A stretch of DNA of 38,295 nucleotides from Stercoripulliclostridium_A sp045535235 (GTDB taxonomy: Bacteria > Bacillota > Clostridia > Christensenellales > DTU072): positions 1 to 38,295 of the forward strand of contig JAZSLG010000010.1 of the NCBI GenBank assembly GCA_045535235.1, given 5' to 3'. Below the pieces are notes generated by a model. That model worked only from the letters and a program-made list of their open reading frames with translations, had not been told where the DNA came from and did no database searches. This document shows, piece after piece, positions 26,501-30,990 of this stretch. Numbering within the stretch: position 1 is the stretch's first letter; each line of letters begins with the position of its first letter. The position numbers and the translations under genes were made by a program.

Positions 26501-27086
26501 TCTCAAATTTTGCAATGAGACGCATGCTCTTGGAAATTTGTTTATCAAGACGGCTTGCGTTAATGTCACCGTCACTCCAACCTGCAAAATAATATCCTTC
26601 GTCCGGTATAGCTTCCACGCGAGTAGCATCGGCGCCAGCCGTTACCGTTTGCAAAACTTCTCCATCTATTCTACCGCCGGTAGAGGCAATATACTCCACT
26701 TTTAACTCGGTGGGAACAACGTTAAAGGAAACCGTTTGTTTGAAACCGCCGTAATCCAAAACGACTCCGTCAAGAACGCCTTCACTACTAGTGTCGAGAC
26801 CGGTGACTACTAGTTCGGATAGCGCTACTTGCGCGGAAGAGCCGTCACTATATTTGACGGTTAAGAAAACTTGCGTCGGATCGGCGCCTATCGAAATAAG
26901 CCCGTTCTCGGGCGTGACGATAGCGACTACCTCGGGCGTGTCGTGCGGTGTCGCGTCCGCATAATTAGGTAGAATAACCGCAGCCGCTACGATTGATGCA
27001 ACTGCTACGATTAAAACGGCTATCATAGTGATGCCAAACATCCCGTTTAGGGAGAAACGTTTACCTGTTACTCTTAATTTTGCCAT
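14592..27086 (-). CDS. Giant secreted InlB-repeat/GLUG-motif surface protein (4164 residues)
   Basis: Very large extracellular protein, probably an adhesin or surface-layer protein. An N-terminal export signal (hydrophobic 17-40) ends at a possible signal-peptidase site (ADA, 43-45). An Ig-like domain follows (about 48-125). Residues of about 128-3470 hold a long array of InlB B-repeat and divergent B-repeat units, with recurring words such as GYYISKIxVNG, GYRFIGWD, YTFKGWYLAD and YSFKGWYAK. Residues of about 3480-4060 form a GLUG-type beta-helix with about ten units (GGLVGSIGAYGIVEG, GGIAGYNGGSIDNC, GGIVGVNLGYVNNS, GGIVGYNTGEVLNV). The tail ends in TKVPS. No LPXTG, SLH or choline-binding motif is seen, so the mode of attachment is unclear. 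The N-terminal segment could also stay as an anchor. GGAG lies eight bases before ATG. It is monocistronic, with promoter and terminator. Its ligand is unknown. Confidence 0.88.
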   Translation of the reverse strand: MAKLRVTGKRFSLNGMFGITMIAVLIVAVASIVAAAVILPNYADATPHDTPEVVAIVTPENGLISIGADPTQVFLTVKYSDGSSAQVALSELVVTGLDTSSEGVLDGVVLDYGGFKQTVSFNVVPTELKVEYIASTGGRIDGEVLQTVTAGADATRVEAIPDEGYYFAGWSDGDINASRLDKQISKSMRLIAKFEKLRYTVVFYYPDGTTAREEIVAYNEAPLRVPRPEEHNMQMYGYRFIGWDVDYTHITKDTNITPMFEKYSADFHIEYTIDGDGNVLGTSDALEYYQNDELATVRVKPTGRSQDYTFTGWSIYDVDLQSWISLEPQMEGGKLVRVGVNHAIEFLSTRTGTSNEYLLSFTPDENVDDIYVKAHFVYNESTVTFTSMNNEARSPIKIDYETPIGELFDVEDLSYLSTLGYSFKGWYAKGGEVKADGSPVLVTNETRFTQPTELIAYWEKEIFTVLFLKGDNESTSFVDPSQGYVENFGGQNGVNGRVVTAYYQDNLAGAITGAFPEEIPIKENYTFKGWYLADADRLPTSKVIDRTFKLETPVSYVVPVFEVNTKTLTVSMMGSGSIYSLVTSENGLLVERSISSKIEMPVTENYSVRIRPSKGYALSAVTVNGARSTGTDLAGAEGYYDVTIEKIITVDYEIKAEFTLTSFSVSITNGSGVTNNGTITYGLLGTTETTSAVTENVVATVNYGAGLSIEINPYNENDEESERYYIASVSLNGINMDVATEAIYYNLVIENITENQNVVVTYREFRYRVTLPENNEFGQMTAGSHTELSRGEEPEFNILANDGYYIRRVTANGTIIDPYVSADGYIVNEIKVKGSLDSHDYRVVEMDITIDGVEKDVIFEVEYAELYYNVTTSYEGIGTVDAPFTAEHGKTYQIKAETSGGYYVHSYIVDGVEYVYGDVQLAREFNITNISRDYDVKFIFKRTTYYVRFVDSNGYSSVTYNEQTVDIASNVGYTFTDVEHSSTSGFVINTKEGYYINKINVTSNKGENYNEVTNFLAKSHVVTLSNVRASYTVKIDCLPINLDYKVYLINKGTNEVSINNEVVSGNEYTSTISYGGELNVSIVPEEGYNVTVNNVTIKNKDSRDTYYYLPLDGEYSKAEGNGYYSILSSVDYVTGKDVLTLFVYDTNTSIDIYVYFSEEDDDANINVINYTTEGNGTLSVKNGDTPITSGETVTTGTKVEFVLTPDAGSDIKALIINGQEVVVAERAYSLIVREDADVCAIFGETQYLITIQEDALNGIIATDKSLVTKGTSFNIRLTPVEGYYVSDCAITVEGSSVIRHPFSGNKEAGAMDYEFNGDDVTGNISITAQFSPIEYNLQYTHTANGSLSGVGTTGDLFVNYGETKTIEINANDGYYISNIVINGETFSTKTLIGTPTASGEYVSGKLQLTISGDVTLDVAFSPMVYTITINESLGGTTLVKKEDTAFLPAKDIKLGAGDKVYLKMQAEKGYHIESFEIPGQEINNWKEGNVSENDLNQIFYELEEVTGNVTVIVKYAINEYKINVNVANVSPNFSSVDVDSNSFGIVTVNGTAPDETKLYTHGSNVKFVVTPRTARGYYISKFELQYVDDEGVWRNEIITSINETGGSYILRGISRDIQAVNVEFKRRTYSYSQSLTIENEGAPWLSNGSLVATFKNPYSSAPVVLENGKYEYGLNYTVTAIPGTGYKLLPEELDELGNPILTSGGFKFNGESRLSSVRNNLYVGTVTSDMNFEVVYIIETYEVSLLATTGGEYAIYDIDNTLLWAPGIQILDEVPEVWDESEHGYWTLKERQTTSGTIWASSKGLVVTYGTELIFSATPDASTGNRIKTFSINGVNRNILNEDATMRINYVTEKATLCEVVFEVHEYSIKVNTFIGGLAQISTSTVKWNESFTLKVIINRGYVMSSVLVNGEEKSAIAYALEQNGSYTEAHVISNWDIEITLINKEYDITFTGDYANTYSVMQNGEKVKEVSAVSGVIINDNVIGKERREYYTNVAGSFTGEGKLLNRAVYADKLTIVLNAPNGYRITSVSITMDNDGGVVSNLVLGESGLSADDGTGRRTFPISSMTGNVVINVNYAIKQYAIEYLSTSGGQYVSSGTTLVSHHELFNLELISNDGFYLANLDINGRSIPTVYTKDGMRYQYTTTTKVGDAFKLMEIDDVLVNGGSKITIFATYEKQKFDVRFFVNNLQITSLYQDATLGLSLENDQLVYDSEVPSIIRHKLQDGYSITSIAFYNMPKANQLASYYNFALEGNVDRNYNLFTPKGESLSVKLDEAILSMMDFHSSSQNVIRIYYTTAIDQYDANTSMYLVQAGTENGKMVNRGREIQSSSVPSVNGKKVFALTTKFSDSKDIIKHEYGTEAILTVNVLATSSNDYSFQGFQEYKNGVWSYVTHDPENSGITLQSGGQVLRYTMTSTRTFRAVFFRVYEVTVQIHPEYKYYEGNFANYNPALMKYRQYASLTATANYSQNSDTGVILPNINGTQERLEDTDGVADASYTYRILSGARLRLDGNDSININATKGRTYSVITYENGKKVQRDEGYSSGVETLEDRLVYAYFNNTMYVSFIMETVGSSVRSEGGTVSYAKDGATVSSLSNNSLTMSPNQTLTITINPKANYRFDSIMELIPLSTPDANGFKQYSNTYSPLSATEDGSIQMLYYTDDWQLIEDVNDYAGRIGHVVVTINNLAENTIYKIRFWKQVEVTSSVQFVTDEMDGTFLPNYTLAIDSDNSSPDGLYDYNANLVYDIKYSLPENIFSGWSKYYQFVGYFINGINSYTQLVQNYPGSYQGNFILNDLDGLSNGVNIVEKTTVIMGVPYTTYNVEIVARFIPIYNVVIENEYLDSGDYLNPGQITASAIMYDESLTQYYTSSSNVEPKLGSSVSYNTDMSFQMLGKINTIDTSNKNSASSTYNTWKDNMITLSWLGGESESDSFSFIAWQYYAYDKESESFSWKNIPYVDTNSQTNLVTKPNFTFPVSCLFSTSYLANVSSTGVCNLAGFAYEASVYDYNGEYQSSNRINAIRIRPLFQKVEKLELVKSTAVYDENIFLDGIGEVDPKISSTSRSSGYFNYHTVQTLIPATISGYQFAGWYITENGNGGHQALNLQATATDNDRIIVDGATTYYLHTVAIKDTAGNDTGKTISYSYNPAVEQAYVLMDSSFTIFARYVRVYEINVRISNVSGFSQVLTDSLPTLNCYMLVDGEWELQGDLSGNRMISIKEARVGSKLKFTLSTNFSGNLSDTVCFNPMYDRFVGITAVNDNNLNVWDSNGSTDATDSSVPRASELQAYVNSGTVSDLTEYNNRITGMEIIINANVEKTVDVNFESFGTLILRNVYVGSSIRLPEELGKALYDANSTSVELSTDAWGNDAYFVKDGGIGDSYEGGIIDGIIALNSIPIKANRSFDGQENGDYATRLIDTASVLNSDNISIGVNFDGSNITKKVQNIVYYGSASWVEYEYVDGVLTPVSKEATSLYDYPFADGGIVGKAGDGSVGNPFKIANVDHLRNIDNIYKGNYGSFIYGYINGVAQRINFKQVADINLSETNNALTSPLCSSFYGMGGVYYSNGFNGVYDGGNYALYNLQFELRSSNISENVGIFSRVYRDGEIKNVAIGRSSVRTNAVNVGVLAGSVFGGTISNVYYKEIGTQSISNNVTGSNFVGGLVGLLSGESSPQGIIIDSNIANFTVIATKGGSYLGSGRDYTGGAGGLVGSIGAYGIVEGVKDGYTVSGVTVSSGASMNESGIGAGGLVGTIQASNDAYTSDALWGVVVIDTNLSNGELKVAIGGVAGSVGTGRRIQNATYNVVNNDASISSYSAPSGFTQPTTGADGNYLSYGGGGIAGYNGGSIDNCNVYTTDNYKLKLKGTMVGGIVGVNLGYVNNSTVKARLYTTREIINTFEGGTYGGMVGFNMGKVIGGSVAGVKTATDDYDATSAMYEIVTNDMSVYAPVSGNNGIMHGDPGSDTSTIYVGGIVGYNTGEVLNVTSNAKIMVNRRTNDELSNDSYVGAICGFSTSDDISSNYGVTRIKYFHYLWVEQATDINNRMYAYVGNNKGNGITSSGSTVVYADVEYVGGGTSFTAANDEFSFANTYASGYLSGTASVYFYDTDGYTASSYAPDWNSGNTIETAKSSDKVYSEDCEETRGSISIWGAWNYTGTLRYVNVSQTKVPS

Positions 27087-27124
27087 AATCCGGTCTCCAT
27101 GGAGTTACGTCGATATATGGCACT

Positions 27125-27153
27125 ATTATATATAATAAAAGGCGCGCACGCAA
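27125..27153 (-). promoter_or_regulatory. Probable promoter of the giant surface-protein gene
   Basis: On the minus strand, TTGCGT (27153-27148) lies 17 bp before a perfect TATAAT (27130-27125). The -35 box is weak. It overlaps CGTGCGCGC (27150-27142), the same nine-base word found in the mannosidase promoter. The 135-bp gap to the next gene holds further GC-rich words (27195-27205) and a small palindrome ATTTTACTAAAAT. Confidence 0.55.
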
Positions 27154-27221
27154 GCAACGTACGCGTTATTTTACTAAAATTTTATCGTGCAGGAGCGCGC
27201 GTGCGATGATACAATGCTTTT

Positions 27222-29195
27222 TTATCTCTTGTCTGTCACTTTTTGACAGCTACGCGAAATTACGAATTTGCCGGGCGGGACGTCTTTCGTTATAGTAGAG
27301 CCACCCGCAATATAGGAGCCGTCTCCCACCTTAAGCGGTGCAATAAGATTGGTATTACAACCGATAAAAACGCCCTCTCCCACCTCGGTTTTGCGCTTGA
27401 TTTTCCCATTGTAATTTGCAAATACCGTTCCACAACCAACGTTGGTTTTTGCTCCCACCATAGCATCGCCGACGTAGCTCAAGTGCGCCGATTTTACACC
27501 GTCGCCTAAAACGGAATTTTTGATTTCCACGTAATTCCCTATTCTACACCCCTTTCCAATTACCGCGCCCTTCCGCAAAGTTGCAAAAGGTCCAACGGTA
27601 GAGTTGTCGCCTACCGTCGCTTGTATGGCGTAGCTAGAACGAATGTCCACTCCGTCACCAATTATCGTATCCGTCAAATCGCAGTAGGAATAAACCGTTA
27701 CGTTTTTTCCTATAATAGTTTTTCCTCTTATAACGTTAAATGGATATATAACGCTCCCGCCACCAATTTTAACTCCTTTTTCTATAAAGGTAGTCTCGGG
27801 AGAAATAACTATTACTCCGTCTTTGTAATATTCGCTATAATCAGCTTTGACAAATTCCAATTTATGGGTACCTAAAACATCGTGTTTAGTATTCTTGTTT
27901 TCGAGTTTATCATTTATAATAGAAGAAACAATATTGGTAAGCTCGCAAGCCTTTTCGCGCGCCGTTTCATATCTTTCCGCTTCTACAAGAATTCGAATTT
28001 TAGGCTCGGTACCGCTTGCTCTCACGATAGCCCTTATTCCCTCTTTCGCCATTTCCAAAACTTTCTCTTTAACCAAAGTAGCTTTCTCAAAAGCTTCCTT
28101 TTGCTCTTCACCTGCTTGCACGAAGCTCTCTTCCACTGGATAATCTACCACGTCTATTAATTTTTCAAGTCCTATCTCCTTTTCCATCAAACAAAGCATT
28201 AACGAGGTAACTATGCCGTCGCCCGTCTCTCCGTATCCGTTAAATATGACGTGACCGCTACTTTCTCCGCCCACCTTTGCACCACTATTTTTCATCTCCT
28301 TGTAAACGTGCTTATCTCCTACCGATGCGCGCAGTAGTGATATTCCTTTGCTTTCAAGTGCTTTTTCCAACCCTAAATTGGAATTAAGCGTGCCTACAAT
28401 CATCCTGGGGCATAACTCTCCCTTACTATCCAAATAACTTGCATAGGCGTAAACCACGTGGTCTCCATTGTAAATTTTCCCCTTTTTAACGCAAATCACC
28501 CTATCTCCGTCGCCATCGTAAGCAAACGCCAAATCGTATTCACCCCTACTATCCTCGTCTATTAAAGAGGTTAGGCAGGTAGCACCACAATCAACGTTAA
28601 TTTTTTTACCGTTAGGCTCATCGTTTATACTTTTAACGACACAACCCAATTTTTCAAAAACTCTTTTAGCTATATCCACGGTTGCGCCGTAACAGGCATC
28701 TATTAATAGGCGCATACCCCTTATTTTATCCCCAAAAGTATCCATCAAGCTTTTTTCATATTCGCTCACGTCTATCAAACACACGAAGCCCTCTCGCGCC
28801 GTTTTAGGAGCAAGAGGACGCAAAAACAAAGTTTCCAACTCTTTCTCCACTCCACTCGCCATTTTGGCTCCATCGCCCGAAAATAGCTTTATTCCGTTAT
28901 ATTCCGGCGGGTTGTGAGAAGCAGACACCACTATTCCCAAATCACAACCGTAATTTTGAGTTAAAAAAGCAAGTGTCGGAGTAGGCGCTATCCCACAATC
29001 ATAAAGTTTTACTCCGTATTTTATCAAAAACTTACTTAACGTACCGACTATTCTTTCCCCGCTTAAACGAGTATCTCTAGCAATACAGCCCTTAAAACTA
29101 CCATATTTTAGAAATAAAGCGGAAGCAAATCTTTCCAGCCATTCTTCGGTAAAATAATCCTCTTTAGCTCTAACGCCGTCGGTTCCAAATCGCAT
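27222..29195 (-). CDS. Fusion of phosphoglucosamine mutase (GlmM) and GlmU acetyltransferase domain
   Basis: This 657-residue protein joins two successive steps of amino-sugar synthesis. Residues 1 to about 430 are a full GlmM: SASHNP with the phospho-serine Ser93, the metal loop DGDGDR (227-232), GGESSGH (309-315) and RASGTEP (392-398). After a short linker, residues of about 455-645 are the left-handed beta-helix of GlmU. It carries the acetyltransferase residues Arg541 (ATLRKG), Lys559 (VEIKNS), His571 and Tyr574 (AHLSYVGDA) and the NYNGK loop. The uridylyltransferase domain of GlmU is absent. The expected reaction is GlcN-6-P to GlcN-1-P to GlcNAc-1-P, using acetyl-CoA. UDP-GlcNAc formation would then need another enzyme. 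AAAGGAG lies four bases before the ATG. It is a single gene between the mtnN terminator and the giant gene. Domain calls are firm; combined activity is inferred. Confidence 0.93.
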   Translation of the reverse strand: MRFGTDGVRAKEDYFTEEWLERFASALFLKYGSFKGCIARDTRLSGERIVGTLSKFLIKYGVKLYDCGIAPTPTLAFLTQNYGCDLGIVVSASHNPPEYNGIKLFSGDGAKMASGVEKELETLFLRPLAPKTAREGFVCLIDVSEYEKSLMDTFGDKIRGMRLLIDACYGATVDIAKRVFEKLGCVVKSINDEPNGKKINVDCGATCLTSLIDEDSRGEYDLAFAYDGDGDRVICVKKGKIYNGDHVVYAYASYLDSKGELCPRMIVGTLNSNLGLEKALESKGISLLRASVGDKHVYKEMKNSGAKVGGESSGHVIFNGYGETGDGIVTSLMLCLMEKEIGLEKLIDVVDYPVEESFVQAGEEQKEAFEKATLVKEKVLEMAKEGIRAIVRASGTEPKIRILVEAERYETAREKACELTNIVSSIINDKLENKNTKHDVLGTHKLEFVKADYSEYYKDGVIVISPETTFIEKGVKIGGGSVIYPFNVIRGKTIIGKNVTVYSYCDLTDTIIGDGVDIRSSYAIQATVGDNSTVGPFATLRKGAVIGKGCRIGNYVEIKNSVLGDGVKSAHLSYVGDAMVGAKTNVGCGTVFANYNGKIKRKTEVGEGVFIGCNTNLIAPLKVGDGSYIAGGSTITKDVPPGKFVISRSCQKVTDKR

Positions 29196-29244
29196 TGCAC
29201 TCCTTTATAGCAATAATATATGCTAAAGAACCGGGCTTTTGTGA

Positions 29245-29274
29245 AATAAAAAAGCGCGCTATTTGATAGCGCGC
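29245..29274 (-). terminator. Rho-independent terminator after mtnN
   Basis: GCGCGCTAT pairs perfectly with ATAGCGCGC (9-bp stem, 3-base loop). On the minus strand it is followed by TTTTTTATTTC. It lies 25 bases after the mtnN stop. Confidence 0.9.
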
Positions 29275-29298
29275 AAAATAATAGTGATTATTCGTTTT

Positions 29299-29976
29299 TT
29301 ATAACGCTTTCACTACTTTTAGTAAGGTACTGGAGTTAATTTGGCAAGCACGAAGAGCCAATTCTTCGTAAGCCATTGGAGAATCGTCTCCTGCAGAATC
29401 GCTAATAACCTTTAACGCTCCGAATTTTACACCCGCAATATAGCATACCTGAGCGCAAGCTCCACATTCCATATCACAAGCGATGGCATCAAAAGTTTGT
29501 GCGATACGTTTGGATTCCTCGTCGCTTGCAATGAACTTGTCGCCCGTCGCCACACGCCCGATTACGGCGTTTTCAGCCACCGATTTAATAACGTTGATCA
29601 CTTGCTCGTCGCAATCGAAATAAACCTTATTTAGACCGCTAATGAGCCCTATAGGGTCCCCTAGCGCAGTGGTGTCGCTATCGTGTTGACATACGCTGGA
29701 AACGGATAGTGCGGTAAGGGGTTTAAGTTTACCTACGCCACCTGCTATACCGGTATTAATAACGCACTCAACCGAGTAACGCTCAATCATAATGGCGGTA
29801 GTAAAGGAGGCGTTAACCTTGCCGATGCCGGCAAGAGCCAAAACGACCTCTTTATCGCCCAAAACACCAAGAGTAAAGGTTTTACCTTTATATTCCTCTT
29901 TTCTTACGTTAGAAAGCCCTTGGATGATTCCTTGGGCTTCCTTTTGCATTGCTACTAATAAACCAATTTTTTTCAT
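29299..29976 (-). CDS. mtnN: 5'-Methylthioadenosine/S-adenosylhomocysteine nucleosidase
   Basis: This cytosolic enzyme of 225 residues cleaves adenine from methylthioadenosine and S-adenosylhomocysteine in methionine salvage and autoinducer-2 precursor formation. It has the family start IGLLVAMQKEAQGI (catalytic acid Glu13), NTGIAGG (74-80), ATGDKFI (143-149), the substrate-binding DMECGACAQVCY (168-179) and the catalytic Asp193 in VISDSAGDD. The binding stretch is somewhat unusual, with extra cysteines where most members have MEGAAIAQV or MEATAIAHV. Its ATG overlaps the stop of the upstream membrane-protein gene (TAATG), and no strong ribosome site is seen, so translation is probably coupled. 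Methylthioadenosine is also a by-product of polyamine synthesis, but no polyamine synthesis gene is visible here. Confidence 0.93.
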   Translation of the reverse strand: MKKIGLLVAMQKEAQGIIQGLSNVRKEEYKGKTFTLGVLGDKEVVLALAGIGKVNASFTTAIMIERYSVECVINTGIAGGVGKLKPLTALSVSSVCQHDSDTTALGDPIGLISGLNKVYFDCDEQVINVIKSVAENAVIGRVATGDKFIASDEESKRIAQTFDAIACDMECGACAQVCYIAGVKFGALKVISDSAGDDSPMAYEELALRACQINSSTLLKVVKAL

Positions 29977-30911
29977 TATTCGGTATATGTTTCTACTGCG
30001 ATAGCTCCGTCCTTAATTTCCACGGGCTTACCTAGGTTGGATACGATGGAAACGAATGCTTCACCTATTTTATCGTTAACTACGTTAGCATTGGTATCCA
30101 CTTGTTGACCCTCTTCTTGTGCAGTCTCATTTGCTTTTTTAGCAAGAACTTTCATGATTGCTTTAGAAATGGGATTGTCGCTATCATTAATCTTTAGTGA
30201 CTGAGAAGTGGTTACAAGACCTTCTTCGTTAATAGTAATACTGCTATAGCTTACGAGATATGCCTTTTCGGGGAGTTTGATAAAACTACCTACTCCGGCT
30301 TCTTTTAAAGCAGATACCAATTCTTCGGTCATGGAAGTCAAATCTATAGAGGCAACCAAACGCAAAGAAGAACCTTCTTCACTCTTAGAAATGGTAACTT
30401 CATTAATAGAAGCATCTATATCTTGCAAAAATTCTATTGCATCGTTACTACTTTCCGCGCCGTCGGATATCATTTGGTTAAAGATATAAGCAAGGGTCGT
30501 GTCGTCGTATTCTATAGTTTGTTTGGTAGGATAAATAATTTTATCGGTTACGATAGAAGAATAATCTATAGTAACACCATCCTCCTTCATTTGTACGCTA
30601 CTACCTGCTATCTTGTTTTCCGCCGCCACTTTATCCTCCTCCTTAGGAGCATTTGTAACAATCTTATCTTCCTCAACGTTCATAATGTCCTTTATGAATG
30701 CGGGGATTTCCTTTAACTTTACGTCCGCTAGGCCCAAAGTTGTCAAAGTTTCGCCGTCAAAAAGTTCAACGTCTGCAATTCCTAAATCGGCGGGAGTCAT
30801 GTTCAAAACTATGAGTCCTGCTCCTACTACAACAATAACTAAAACCAAAATGGTTATAAGGGGAACTATAATACATCCTTTAATAAATCCCGGTGTTGCT
30901 GGTTGTGCCAT
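29976..30911 (-). CDS. Uncharacterised membrane-anchored extracellular protein (311 residues)
   Basis: I do not recognise a family. A short N-terminus is followed by one strong membrane segment (about 13-37, IIVPLITILVLVIVVVGAGL), and the rest is hydrophilic and acidic. It probably lies outside the cell, tethered by the N-terminal helix. Two similar short units, LGIADVEL and LGLADVKL, lie at about 43-67. The middle (about 160-230) alternates beta-strand-like segments (SLRLVASIDLTSM, YLVSYSSITINEEGLV), which would suit a lipid- or polymer-binding fold, but this is only a guess. AAGGAG lies seven bases before ATG and a good promoter is upstream. It is co-transcribed and translationally coupled with mtnN, with no obvious functional reason. 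Confidence 0.8.
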   Translation of the reverse strand: MAQPATPGFIKGCIIVPLITILVLVIVVVGAGLIVLNMTPADLGIADVELFDGETLTTLGLADVKLKEIPAFIKDIMNVEEDKIVTNAPKEEDKVAAENKIAGSSVQMKEDGVTIDYSSIVTDKIIYPTKQTIEYDDTTLAYIFNQMISDGAESSNDAIEFLQDIDASINEVTISKSEEGSSLRLVASIDLTSMTEELVSALKEAGVGSFIKLPEKAYLVSYSSITINEEGLVTTSQSLKINDSDNPISKAIMKVLAKKANETAQEEGQQVDTNANVVNDKIGEAFVSIVSNLGKPVEIKDGAIAVETYTE

Positions 30912-30959
30912 AATTTTTCTCCTTCTTTACGTTTACCTTATAGGTGTTATATTATTTTT

Positions 30960-30988
30960 ATTATTGCACGAAGAAAAGCAAAAGTCAA
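30960..30988 (-). promoter_or_regulatory. Promoter of the 311-residue protein-mtnN operon
   Basis: On the minus strand, TTGACT (30988-30983, 5 of 6) is followed after 17 bp by AATAAT (30965-30960, 5 of 6). It begins just past the stop codon of the upstream 859-residue gene and lies about 50 bases before the start of the downstream gene. Confidence 0.75.
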
Positions 30989-30990
30989 TA

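Noticed and set aside
15231..26705. Many open frames of 60-130 codons on the plus strand inside the giant gene
   Set aside because: They lie antisense to repeat-rich coding sequence whose codon bias keeps the opposite frame open. They lack ribosome sites and recognisable domains.
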